Below are positions 17,247-25,323 of a stretch of DNA of 64,000 bases, piece after piece. The notes under the pieces were generated by a model that saw nothing but the letters and a program-made list of their open reading frames with translations, was not told where the DNA came from and made no database searches. The DNA comes from an uncultured Oscillospiraceae bacterium. Its GTDB lineage: Bacteria > Bacillota > Clostridia > Oscillospirales > Oscillospiraceae. Both the position numbers and the translations under genes were made by a program. The stretch spans positions 118,914 through 182,913 of the forward strand of contig CAKTMC010000002.1 in NCBI GenBank assembly GCA_934573735.1, read 5' to 3'. The first letter of the stretch is position 1; every line of letters starts with the position of its first letter.

Positions 17247-17442
17247 AGCCTTCGCCCTGCATTATAAGGACTATTTCTTTATATGCGCCATTGAAGATAT
17301 CCGTTTTCCGCTCGCCATGGGCTGAGCTGTGGCGCTTTAGCTTTATTACGAGCCTTCCCTCGGATGGGGCTTCTACAAGTCCGCAAACAAGGACGGCGCG
17401 GCTTGATGCATCATATTCTTTTATGACTGAGGGCAGATTAGC
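17245..17442 (-). pseudogene. Orphan coding-like remnant without a start codon
   Basis: Minus-strand reading of this stretch gives 65 codons that look protein-like (contains IKEYDASSRAVLVCGLVEAP, then GRLVIKLKRH and NGAYKEIVL) but no ATG, GTG or TTG start. It is cut upstream by an in-frame TGA at 17443-17445 and its stop lies inside the terminator hairpin. It begins just after the stop of the small membrane-protein gene, in another frame, so it may be the frameshifted 3' part of a longer ancestral gene. No family recognised. Confidence 0.3.
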
Positions 17443-17447
17443 TCACT

Positions 17448-17849
17448 TTACCTTTCCCTATAGCGTGAGACGCGGTTTGAATCGGTATTTATCCAAACAA
17501 CAAAATTTATGATGAGCTTTACGGCGGCGAAGAACATAAGCACATACAGGCTCTTCAGCCCCATAAAAGCATTGCTCGCGATGATTATGGCGTACTGAGG
17601 GATGAGCGTAAAGAGGACAGCAAGATATATCCTGTGATATACCGTAAATACAGCAATATTTCTCTCTAAATTTGCTTTAACAAAAGAGAGAAGAATTTTT
17701 TCCTTGGGGCTTTGTGCGGAATATATCCTCTCAGCGTGCTTCCGATTCTTCTTTTGCCTTAGAAATTCAAGAATAAATTTTCTCAAGTCGGCTATGGTGA
17801 TAGTATCCAGAAGCAGCATGGCAAAAACAGAATATACTATTACCCGCAT
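17448..17849 (-). CDS. Hypothetical small membrane protein
   Basis: 133 residues, family not recognised. An N-terminal hydrophobic segment (VIVYSVFAMLLLDTITIA, about 3-20), a basic middle (KFILEFLRQKKNRKHAERIY), and two hydrophobic helices (about 73-93 and 98-120) suggest 2-3 membrane passes. An SD GGTGG lies 8 bases before the ATG. The A+T-rich codon use differs from the neighbouring housekeeping genes. The frame ends just before a coding-like remnant on the same strand, so it may be a truncated gene. Confidence 0.55.
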   Translation of the reverse strand: MRVIVYSVFAMLLLDTITIADLRKFILEFLRQKKNRKHAERIYSAQSPKEKILLSFVKANLERNIAVFTVYHRIYLAVLFTLIPQYAIIIASNAFMGLKSLYVLMFFAAVKLIINFVVWINTDSNRVSRYRER

Positions 17850-17927
17850 TATGGCCCACCTACCTCATTGAGCATATATTTTTATAATACACATTCCGCG
17901 AGACAAAAGCAAGTGCTTCGGCGCAAA

Positions 17928-17963
17928 AAAGCCTCTTTCCGCAATACAGCGGAAAGAGGCTTT
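17928..17963 (-). terminator. Terminator of gap
   Basis: Stem AAAGCCTCTTTCCGC / GCGGAAAGAGGCTTT with a 6-base loop; the minus-strand side continues into a T run. Confidence 0.9.
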
Positions 17964-17979
17964 AATATTAAGCAGTAAA

Positions 17980-19005
17980 TCAGGCCTTACGAACCTTGTC
18001 CATGTGACGGGTCAGGTCGAGCATCTTGTTGGAGAAGCCCCACTCGTTGTCGTACCAAGCCATGAGCTTGACAAAGTTGTCGTTGAGTGCAAGACCGGCC
18101 TTTGCGTCAAAGATGGAGGTGTGAGCATCGGTCTTGAAGTCGGAGGAAACAACTTCCTCGTCAACGTACTCGAGAACGCCCTTCATGGAGCCCTCGGAGG
18201 CGGCCTTCATTGCAGCGCAGATCTCCTCGTAGGAGGCGCCCTTCTCGAGGCGGACGGTCAGGTCAACGATGGAGACGTCGCCGGAGGGGATACGCATGGA
18301 GGTGCCGGTCAGCTTGCCCTTGAGCTCGGGGATGACCTTGCCGACTGCCTTTGCAGCGCCGGTGGAGGTGGGGATGATGTTGTTGTAGATGGAGCGGCCG
18401 AGTCTCCAGTTCTTCTTGGAGAAGCCGTCAACAACTGCCTGAGTAGCGGTGGAGGCATGAACGGTGGTCATGAGACCCTCGACGATGCCGAAGTTGTCGT
18501 TGAGAACCTTTGCCATAGGAGCAAGGCAGTTGGTGGTGCAGGATGCGTTGGAGACAAACTGCATATCGGGGCTGTACTTCTCGAGGTTAACGCCGCAGAC
18601 GAACATCGGGGTATCGTCCTTTGCGGGGCCGGACATGACGACGACCTTTGCGCCGGCGTCGATGTGGGGCTGTGCAGACTCCTTGGTGAGGAAGCGGCCG
18701 GTGCACTCGAGCACGTACTCTACGCCAAGCTCACCCCAGGGCAGGAAAGCGGGATCACGGTACTTGCTGTCGGAAAGAACCTTAACGGTCTTGCCGTCAA
18801 CGGTGAGGGTGCTGGTCTCGTCATCGCCGACGACGCTGCCGTCGAAGCGGCCGTGAACGGTGTCATACTTGATGGCGTATGCCAGCTGGCTTGCGGGGTG
18901 ACCGGGAGCGTTTATCGCTACGACCTCGATATCATCAGCCTTGATAGCTGCTCTGAAGGTCAGAGAACCGATACGACCGAAACCATTGATGCCAACTTTG
19001 ATCAT
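17980..19005 (-). CDS. gap: Glyceraldehyde-3-phosphate dehydrogenase, type I
   Basis: Glycolytic enzyme that oxidises and phosphorylates glyceraldehyde-3-phosphate with NAD+. The start is the ATG at 19005 because the SD GGAGG (19014-19018) lies 8 bases upstream; the in-frame ATG at 19020 overlaps that SD. 341 residues. The Rossmann motif is VGINGFGRIG (3-12), the catalytic cysteine is in SNASCTTNC (about 152-160), and the C-terminal block WYDNEWGFSNKM is present. Strong codon bias indicates high expression. It is monocistronic with its own terminator. Confidence 0.97.
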   Translation of the reverse strand: MIKVGINGFGRIGSLTFRAAIKADDIEVVAINAPGHPASQLAYAIKYDTVHGRFDGSVVGDDETSTLTVDGKTVKVLSDSKYRDPAFLPWGELGVEYVLECTGRFLTKESAQPHIDAGAKVVVMSGPAKDDTPMFVCGVNLEKYSPDMQFVSNASCTTNCLAPMAKVLNDNFGIVEGLMTTVHASTATQAVVDGFSKKNWRLGRSIYNNIIPTSTGAAKAVGKVIPELKGKLTGTSMRIPSGDVSIVDLTVRLEKGASYEEICAAMKAASEGSMKGVLEYVDEEVVSSDFKTDAHTSIFDAKAGLALNDNFVKLMAWYDNEWGFSNKMLDLTRHMDKVRKA

Positions 19006-19185
19006 TTTAGTATCCTCCATAAATAAATAATTAACTCAGTCATGCTTGGCGCAGGCAATCAATCCCTTACTAAGCGTCTAAATTGTAACATATAATATCA
19101 ACAAAAATCAATATTTCAGCCTATCTATTTTGACCAAAAAAGTGCCGAAAATTACGCCTTTTTTCACCTTTTGGCAGGCTTGATA

Positions 19186-19214
19186 TTGTATATTTTGTCG
19201 ATGTTTGCTAAAAT
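19186..19214 (+). promoter_or_regulatory. Predicted promoter of the sensor-kinase gene
   Basis: TTGTAT (19186-19191), 17-base spacer, TAAAAT (19209-19214), 75 bases before the start codon. Confidence 0.45.
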
Positions 19215-19289
19215 AGGACTGTAGGAAGAGCCTAAACGCCGGAATTTTGCTTTTACGGCGCCAAAAACACGACTGCATGGAGGAAGAAC

Positions 19290-20348
19290 ATGTATCAGAT
19301 CGCCGAGCAGCTGCTTTCGCTCTCGAACGAGGCAGCCATATTCGTCAGACATTCAAAAATAGCCTATGCAAACGCCGCCGCCGAGCTTGTTTTGGGGCGC
19401 GGCTGCGCGGGAAGCAGTGTGCGCACGGCGCTCGGACCGGAGCTTGCGGGTGCGCAGGCGGCAAGCTTTGTCGCCGATGTGCCGATAGGCGGGAAGCGCT
19501 ACGCGGTGCGAGTCTCCCCGGCGGGTGACGGGCAGGCATATTTCCTCTCCCCGGCGGATATCGAGCCGCCCACGCTCGACGACGATATGATAAGCGCGAT
19601 GCGGAGCGTTTTGATGAGCATAAATCTATCCTGCACTCTTGGGCGAGCCCGTGTCGAGCAGCTTGGGGACGAGGAGCTGAACAAATGCTTTATCAGTACG
19701 ACGCGGGCTTACTATATGCTTACGCGCATACTCTCAAATGCCTCGATGCTCGCGGGGCTTACCGCCGGTACCTTCCCCTTTCAGGCGACATCTGTTGACC
19801 TCACGGAGCTTTGCCTGAGCATAGTCGCCTCCGTCAGGGAGATATTCAGCGGTGTCGAGCTGCGGACGAATTTCCCGCAGGAGGCAGTGGTATATGGCGA
19901 CAGGGCGCTTTTGCAGCAGGCGATACTGAATTTGCTCTCCAACTGCTTCGGTCATGCCTCCGGGCTGAGCTGCGTGTCGATAAGTCTCCTCGATTGCAGC
20001 GACAGAGTCGTGCTCTCGGTCACGGACGACGGCTGCGGCATAGAGCAGGCGGTCATAAACTCCGTATTCAATAAGCCCTGCAACGAGGAGCCGCTGCGTA
20101 TTTCACGCGGCGCGAGAACGGGGCTTGATTTGGTGCGCGCCGTAGCCCAGCGGCACAAGGGCAGCGTGATCATAGAGAGCAGACCCGAGCGGGGCACTAC
20201 CGTGCGTCTGTCACTGTCAAAGGGCATACTGCCTGCAAGCGCCTTCTTCTCTCACGGCCAGAGCTACAGTCTGCCGCATACGGCGCTATATACCGGGCTT
20301 GCCGACTGCCTGCCCGAGGATTATTTCAAGGCTGCGTTCCACGACTGA
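19290..20348 (+). CDS. Orphan sensor histidine kinase-like ATPase
   Basis: 352 residues. The N-terminal segment (about 1-95; EAAIFVRHSKIAYANAAAE) looks like a small PAS-type sensor, with no membrane helix. A helical dimerisation-like region follows (about 97-160). The C-terminal HATPase domain has its N box in LLQQAILNLLSNCFGHASG, G1 VTDDGCGIEQAV, then GTGLDLVRAVAQRHKG-like text as ARTGLDLVRAVAQRHKG and GTTVRLSL. The helical region has no recognisable H-box histidine followed by E/D-P, so autophosphorylation at the usual site is doubtful. No response regulator is adjacent. The SD GGAGGA is 5 bases before the ATG. Partner unknown. Confidence 0.8.
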   Translation: MYQIAEQLLSLSNEAAIFVRHSKIAYANAAAELVLGRGCAGSSVRTALGPELAGAQAASFVADVPIGGKRYAVRVSPAGDGQAYFLSPADIEPPTLDDDMISAMRSVLMSINLSCTLGRARVEQLGDEELNKCFISTTRAYYMLTRILSNASMLAGLTAGTFPFQATSVDLTELCLSIVASVREIFSGVELRTNFPQEAVVYGDRALLQQAILNLLSNCFGHASGLSCVSISLLDCSDRVVLSVTDDGCGIEQAVINSVFNKPCNEEPLRISRGARTGLDLVRAVAQRHKGSVIIESRPERGTTVRLSLSKGILPASAFFSHGQSYSLPHTALYTGLADCLPEDYFKAAFHD

Positions 20349-20350
20349 AA

Positions 20351-21400
20351 TTAAAGCTCAAGATATCCCTTCAGAACCTTCAGCGTGTTATATACGCCGT
20401 CGATGTGGCTGCGCTCGTAGCCGTGGCTTGCGTACACGCCGGAGCCGATAAGCCCGTGGCGGATATCGCTGCCCGCGCTCAGAGTCGCCTCCACGTCGGA
20501 GCCGTAGTGCGGATATACGTCAACGGCGTAGTCCGCGCCCTCAGCCTTTGCCGCCGCGATGAGCTTGCCGACGACCTCATAGCTGTAGGGACCGCCGGAG
20601 TCCTTCGCGCAGATGGAGACCTGCCGCTCGGTGCAGCAAAGCCCCTCGCCGACACAGCCCATATCCACGCTTATAGCCTCCGTTACGCCGACCGGGACGG
20701 AGGCTGCGCCGCCGTGACCGACCTCCTCATAGACCGTGACATGAGCATAGACGCGGCGTGAGGGGGTCTTTCCCTCGTCCTTCATGTATTTTGCAAGACC
20801 GAGAAGTATGCCCACGGAGAGCTTGTCGTCGAGGAAACGGCTCTTTATATAGCCCGAGGCCGTAACCCTTGTGCGCGGCTCAAAGCAGACAATATCGCCG
20901 ACCTCAACTCCGAGGGCGCGGACATCCTCGGCGGAGCTTACGTCCTCGTCGAGCAGCAGCTCCGTGGTGTCAAAGCTGCGCTTGGTGTCGGTATAGCTGC
21001 CGTTGACATGGACGGAGGCATTGCAAAGCTGCAACGTGCCCTCAATGACCGCACCGCTGCGGGTATAAACTCTCGCGTTCTCCGCCTCGCAGTTTTCGGC
21101 GCGCAGACCGCCGAGGTTGGTAAGCCTCAGACGTCCGCTGCTCTTTATCTCCGCCACCATCGCGCCCAGCGTGTCGGTGTGCGCCTCGAGCAGCAGGGCG
21201 TCATTTTCGTTTTCGCCGCCGAGATTTATGAGCACGCCGCCCTTGCCGGTGATTTTTGCCTCATAGCCGAGTGACTCAAAGCGTGCCTTGACCCAGTCTG
21301 CCGCCATGAAGGTGAAGCCGGAGGGACTGTCTATGCCCAGGAGATTGACTGCCTCGCCGAGTGCGTAATCCGCATATTTTTTGTCCATGATATTCTCCAT
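20351..21400 (-). CDS. M42 family metallopeptidase (glutamyl/leucyl aminopeptidase)
   Basis: Cytosolic dinuclear-metal aminopeptidase of the PepA/FrvX/DNPEP-like M42 family. 349 residues. Metal-binding residues are visible in LEAHTDTLGAMVAEI (His and Asp), SRFLDDKLSVG (bridging Asp), VYEEVGHGGAASVP (catalytic Glu pair) and a C-terminal SHGYERSH (His). Start: ATG 21400 has SD AAGGAG 8 bases upstream; the ATG four codons later also has a GGAG, so the exact start is uncertain by 4 residues. It converges with the sensor-kinase gene, with a 2-bp gap between the stops. Confidence 0.92.
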   Translation of the reverse strand: MENIMDKKYADYALGEAVNLLGIDSPSGFTFMAADWVKARFESLGYEAKITGKGGVLINLGGENENDALLLEAHTDTLGAMVAEIKSSGRLRLTNLGGLRAENCEAENARVYTRSGAVIEGTLQLCNASVHVNGSYTDTKRSFDTTELLLDEDVSSAEDVRALGVEVGDIVCFEPRTRVTASGYIKSRFLDDKLSVGILLGLAKYMKDEGKTPSRRVYAHVTVYEEVGHGGAASVPVGVTEAISVDMGCVGEGLCCTERQVSICAKDSGGPYSYEVVGKLIAAAKAEGADYAVDVYPHYGSDVEATLSAGSDIRHGLIGSGVYASHGYERSHIDGVYNTLKVLKGYLEL

Positions 21401-21517
21401 AATATAGGCTCCTTTTAATTAACTATTGTAATACTATGCGCCCATAATAGCACAGCGCCGCGCCTCCCGCAAGAGCGACCACAGCAGATTGCACAATTTT
21501 GGAGCCTGAATATTGGC

Positions 21518-21546
21518 TTGCATAATAAGGGCGTGGACGCTATAAT
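21518..21546 (+). promoter_or_regulatory. Predicted sigma-A promoter of the MsmX-type ATPase gene
   Basis: TTGCAT (21518-21523), 17-base spacer, TATAAT (21541-21546). It implies a leader of nearly 190 bases. The gap 21401-21740 holds this promoter and the structured leader described next. Confidence 0.75.
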
Positions 21547-21617
21547 ATATATGGCTCAATTTGGGCTAAACTGACTGCGTGCATGGCTCTCCATGACTCA
21601 GCCATGTACAGCATTAA

Positions 21618-21740
21618 TAAGGAGGAGTTTAACATTCCCTGTGACTCGGGGTGCGGCAGTGTGGAGACCTGTCGTAATGCGGGTGGCTATGCCCCTGCGA
21701 GGCCGATGCGGGCGGAGGTCCGGCGGTCGGAGTCGGCAGT
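21618..21740 (+). promoter_or_regulatory. Structured 5' leader with orphan Shine-Dalgarno and possible leader ORF
   Basis: A near-perfect SD (TAAGGAGG, 21618-21625) is followed at 8 bases by ATT (21634), not a usual start. From that ATT an open frame of 39 codons runs to TAG at 21751-21753, overlapping the first codons of the ATPase gene in another frame. The segment 21643-21734 can be drawn by eye as a four-way junction: GACTC/GAGTC closes it, and inner stems pair 21653-21659 with 21669-21675, 21679-21687 with 21691-21698, and 21701-21705 with 21724-21728. The closing stem covers GGAG at 21729-21732, the only SD for the ATPase start. Confidence 0.4.
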
Positions 21741-22919
21741 ATGGCAACTGTAGTTCTCAAAAACGTAAAGAAGATTTACCCGTTCATCAGCGGCGAGGGT
21801 AAGAAGAAAAAGAAAAAGGCGGACGAGCCGGAAGAGAAGAAGGTCAACCTTCAGATAACCGAGCAGGGCGTTGTCGCGGTTCAGGAGTTCAATCTTGAGA
21901 TCGCCGACAAGGAATTTATCGTTCTGGTCGGACCCTCCGGCTGCGGCAAGTCCACCACTCTGCGCATGGTCGCAGGTCTGGAGGAGATCACCGAGGGCGA
22001 GCTGTATATCGACGGCAAGCTCATGAACGACGTCGCCCCCAAGGATCGTGACATCGCAATGGTCTTCCAGAACTATGCTCTTTACCCGCACATGACCGTG
22101 TATGAAAACATGGCCTTCTCCCTCAAGCTGCGCAAGGAGAAAAAGGACGTCATCGACCAGAAGGTTCGTGAGGCAGCCGAGATACTTGACATTACCCAGT
22201 ACCTCGACCGTAAGCCTAAGGCTCTGTCCGGCGGTCAGCGTCAGCGTGTCGCCATCGGCCGCGCCATAGTGCGTGACCCCGCCGTCTTCCTCATGGACGA
22301 GCCGCTCTCCAACCTGGACGCAAAGCTGCGTAACCAGATGCGCGCCGAGATAATCAAGCTGCGTGAGCGTATAGATACCACCTTTATATATGTTACCCAC
22401 GACCAGACCGAGGCTATGACTCTGGGCGACCGTATCGTCATCATGCGCGACGGCTACATCCAGCAGATCGGCACCCCGCAGGAGGTCTTTAACAATCCCC
22501 GCAACCTCTTCGTCGCAGGCTTCATCGGCACCCCGCAGATGAACTTCTTCGACGGCAAGCTCATCCGCGAGGGCGAGAAGTTCTTCGTCGAGCTCGGCGG
22601 CTACAGAGTGGAGCTTGACAGCGAGAAGGAAGCGCGCCTGCTTGCAAACGATGTTCAGTCTCAGGACGTCACCCTCGGCGTTCGTCCCGAGCATACCACC
22701 ATCGGCGATAGCGGCATTGAAGCGAAGGTTGACGTGTCCGAGATGATGGGCTCCTCCGTCCATCTGCACGTTTCCGCAGAGGGCAAGGACGTTATCATCA
22801 TCGTCCCGACCATCGATATGAAGGGTCACTACGCCATGGGCGACACCGTGCACTTCAAATTTGAGGGCAACGTCGCACATGTGTTCAGCAAGGAAACCGA
22901 AAAGAACCTTGAGTGGTAA
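21741..22919 (+). CDS. Multiple-sugar ABC transporter ATP-binding protein (MsmX/UgpC type)
   Basis: 392-residue ATPase of the CUT1 carbohydrate-transport class, of the kind that energises several sugar or glycerol-phosphate importers from one gene. Walker A is GPSGCGKST (about 61-69), the signature LSGGQRQRVAIGRA, Walker B VFLMDEPLSNLDA, switch His in YVTHDQTEAMTLGDRI, and a C-terminal TOBE/OB domain with LGVRPEHTTIG. Oddity: residues 17-40 carry a Lys/Glu-rich insertion (GEGKKKKKKADEPEEKKV) between the first two strands. No permease or binding protein is nearby, which fits a shared ATPase. Codon bias is strong. Confidence 0.93.
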   Translation: MATVVLKNVKKIYPFISGEGKKKKKKADEPEEKKVNLQITEQGVVAVQEFNLEIADKEFIVLVGPSGCGKSTTLRMVAGLEEITEGELYIDGKLMNDVAPKDRDIAMVFQNYALYPHMTVYENMAFSLKLRKEKKDVIDQKVREAAEILDITQYLDRKPKALSGGQRQRVAIGRAIVRDPAVFLMDEPLSNLDAKLRNQMRAEIIKLRERIDTTFIYVTHDQTEAMTLGDRIVIMRDGYIQQIGTPQEVFNNPRNLFVAGFIGTPQMNFFDGKLIREGEKFFVELGGYRVELDSEKEARLLANDVQSQDVTLGVRPEHTTIGDSGIEAKVDVSEMMGSSVHLHVSAEGKDVIIIVPTIDMKGHYAMGDTVHFKFEGNVAHVFSKETEKNLEW

Positions 22920-22936
22920 GAATATAAAATATAAAG

Positions 22937-22970
22937 CAAAAAATCTCCCCAGATCGGGGAGATTTTTTAT
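22937..22970 (+). terminator. Bidirectional terminator between the ATPase gene and the fakA-like gene
   Basis: AAATCTCCCC / GGGGAGATTT with a 5-base loop, flanked by A on the left and T on the right. It serves both converging genes. Confidence 0.9.
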
Positions 22971-22980
22971 AATTTATGCA

Positions 22981-24681
22981 TCATTCGACGCTTATCATGT
23001 AATAATAAACGGGCTGACCGCCGGAGACAACACTGACCTCCGCATCGGGGAAGCAGTCAACAATGGTCTTTGCAGCCTCCTGAGCGTCCGCCTCATGGAC
23101 GTCCGCACCGTAATACACGGTGATGAACTCGGGGCAGATCTCGTCAAAGGCCCAGCTAAGCTCCTTAAAGAGCGTCTTGATATTCGTATAGCTGCCGAGA
23201 AGCGCGCCGTCCATCAGCGCCAGATACTCGCCCGCGTGGATAACGTGACCGTCAAAGTCGGAGTCGCGCGCGGCGTAGGTCACCATAGCAGTGTGAACGT
23301 GCGAAATGGCCTCCTTCATGTCCGCCACAAGCTGCTCCTCGCTGCTTTCGGGGTTGAAGTTCAGCAGCGCCGATATGCCCTGCGGCACGGTCTTTGTCGG
23401 CATGACTATGACCTTTTTCTCCGTCAGCGGAACACACTGCTCCGCCGCCATGATGATGTTCTTGTTGTTCGGGAAAACAAAAACGGTGGAGGCCGGAGTG
23501 CGGTTTATCTCCTTGAGGATATCGTTCGTAGAGGGATTCATGGTCTGACCGCCGGTGACTATCGCGTCCGCGCCAAGCTCTCTGAAAAGAGACTCCATGC
23601 CAGCGCCTGCGCAGACCGTGACAATGCCGTATTCCTTCTCGGGGGCGGCGATCGCCTCCTCGCCGGACTCGGCGGCCTCAAGCTCGGACTCTATCTGCTC
23701 AAGATCATCCGTGCTCTGTGCCTTCTTGCCGACAAGAATATCGTCATGCTGAGTGCGCATATTCTCGATTTTTGCAAGCTCCAGAGTACCGTACTTCTGC
23801 GACTCGTTGAGCGCATCGCCGGGGATATTCGTATGAACATGGACCTTGAACGACTCGTCATCCTCGCCGATGACCAGAGAATCGCCAATGCTGTTGAGAT
23901 ATGCGCGCAGCGGCTCAAGGTCAACGTCGGGGTCGTTCTTGCGGACTATATACACCGTGTCAAAGGCAAAGGTGATGTCCTCAGTGTCGAACACCTCGAA
24001 TGCAGTCTTCTCCTCGACCTGAGCCTTCGGCTTTGCGGCGCTCGCAGGAGCAGTGACCTCGCCGCGCAGGGAGGCGAGCATCGCCTTGAGTATCGTCATA
24101 AAGCCCATGCCGCCCGCGTCCACAACGCCGGCCTTCTTGAGCACGGGGTTGAGGTTTACGGTGTCCTCAAGCGCCTCGTCGCCTGCGCGTATCGCACATT
24201 CGAGCATACCCTCAAGCGTCGCGCCGACGTTTGCAGCCTCGACCGCAGCAGCGGCGGAAAGACGGGAGACCGTCAGTATCGTGCCCTCGGCGGGCTTCAT
24301 AACGGCCTTGTACGCCGCGCTCACACCGTCGGACAGAGCGGCGGCAAATTCGACCGAACCCGCAGTCTCGGTGCCCTTGAGCCGCTTGGATATACCGCGA
24401 AACAGCAGCGACAGAATAACGCCGGAGTTGCCGCGCGCACCGCGCAGCAGCGCGGAGGCGACGCAGGAAGCGGCAGCGTCGATAGAGTCAAAGCTCTTTT
24501 TGCGCAGCTCGCTTGCGGCGCTGTTCATGGTGAGGCTCATATTGGTGCCGGTGTCTCCATCGGGCACGGGGAATACGTTAAGGTCGTTGATTATCTGAAT
24601 ATTGTCGCTGAGCGCGGCGTCCGCGCAGAGCATCATTTCTTTGAACGCCGCAGCGTCAATATAATCTCTCAAGTGAAACAC
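22981..24681 (-). CDS. DAK2 and DegV domain protein (FakA/YloV-type fatty-acid kinase)
   Basis: 566 residues, the usual length for YloV/FakA. FakA phosphorylates fatty acids held by a DegV-type FakB protein, allowing exogenous fatty-acid use. The N-terminal DAK2 (Dha-kinase-like) domain, about 9-200, has NVFPVPDGDTGTNMSLTM with the ATP/Mg-binding aspartates and RGARGNSGVILS. A middle linker and a C-terminal DegV-like domain follow; a Glu-rich stretch (about 306-325) separates them. It follows the Asp23 gene by 17 bp, the common yloU-yloV pair. The kinase role is known for the family; here it is inferred. Confidence 0.9.
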   Translation of the reverse strand: MFHLRDYIDAAAFKEMMLCADAALSDNIQIINDLNVFPVPDGDTGTNMSLTMNSAASELRKKSFDSIDAAASCVASALLRGARGNSGVILSLLFRGISKRLKGTETAGSVEFAAALSDGVSAAYKAVMKPAEGTILTVSRLSAAAAVEAANVGATLEGMLECAIRAGDEALEDTVNLNPVLKKAGVVDAGGMGFMTILKAMLASLRGEVTAPASAAKPKAQVEEKTAFEVFDTEDITFAFDTVYIVRKNDPDVDLEPLRAYLNSIGDSLVIGEDDESFKVHVHTNIPGDALNESQKYGTLELAKIENMRTQHDDILVGKKAQSTDDLEQIESELEAAESGEEAIAAPEKEYGIVTVCAGAGMESLFRELGADAIVTGGQTMNPSTNDILKEINRTPASTVFVFPNNKNIIMAAEQCVPLTEKKVIVMPTKTVPQGISALLNFNPESSEEQLVADMKEAISHVHTAMVTYAARDSDFDGHVIHAGEYLALMDGALLGSYTNIKTLFKELSWAFDEICPEFITVYYGADVHEADAQEAAKTIVDCFPDAEVSVVSGGQPVYYYMISVE

Positions 24682-24698
24682 CTCCGGGGCAAGCAGGC

Positions 24699-25049
24699 TT
24701 ACCCGATAATTGTATCTATATAAACATCCACGCTCTTTACGGGTACGCCGGTGGACTTGGCGAGCTTGTAGCTTACCTCGTTCATAATGCTGCGGGAGAC
24801 GGCGCTGAAATTGACTCCGCGGTCTACTCCGATGTGAAGCTCAAGCGAAACGCTGCCCGCATCGTCAAAATGCACTACGATGCCCTTCGACATGGACTCG
24901 CGCCTGAGAAGCTGCCACGGGCCGCCCTCTTTGCTGCACGCAACCATTCCCTTGACGCCAAAGCAGCTTGTCGCGGCGTCTCCGGCAAGATTCGTAAAGA
25001 CCTCGCTGGTGATGCTTATAGTGCCGATGTCGTTAGTTATATTCACCAT
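24699..25049 (-). CDS. Asp23/Gls24 family envelope stress protein (YloU-like)
   Basis: 116-residue small protein of the Asp23/YloU family. The typical N-terminus is IGTISITSEVFTNLAGDAAT (8-27), followed by SCFGVKGMVACS. The C-terminal VDVYIDTIIG is also typical. Members are abundant, envelope-associated in Staphylococcus, and usually paired with yloV, as here. Function in this organism is not known. Confidence 0.9.
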   Translation of the reverse strand: MVNITNDIGTISITSEVFTNLAGDAATSCFGVKGMVACSKEGGPWQLLRRESMSKGIVVHFDDAGSVSLELHIGVDRGVNFSAVSRSIMNEVSYKLAKSTGVPVKSVDVYIDTIIG

Positions 25050-25107
25050 AGCTTACGAGTTCCTTTCCGTTAGTTATTTATCGGCCTAAAATCGTGGCCG
25101 ATGTATG

Positions 25108-25136
25108 ATTATAATATAAATCCGGCGTAAACACAA
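25108..25136 (-). promoter_or_regulatory. Predicted promoter of the asp23-fakA pair
   Basis: Read on the minus strand: TTGTGT (25136-25131), 17-base spacer, TATAAT (25113-25108). Confidence 0.55.
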
Positions 25137-25240
25137 GAGCTATTTCGCGTATATGGCAATTCTCTTTTGGTCATTCCTACAAATATGCTGATTTGCGGGC
25201 AAACCTCATGTTTTTGGGCGATTTTTACACAGCGAATGTG

Positions 25241-25269
25241 TTTACATTTTGACGTTTTAATGTTATATT
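25241..25269 (+). promoter_or_regulatory. Predicted promoter of the PFOR gene
   Basis: TTTACA (25241-25246), 17-base spacer, TATATT (25264-25269). Confidence 0.6.
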
Positions 25270-25323
25270 TAATCTGTCTGTACAGGACAATGGCAAATAT
25301 TTTTTATGGAGATGAAAATAGAA

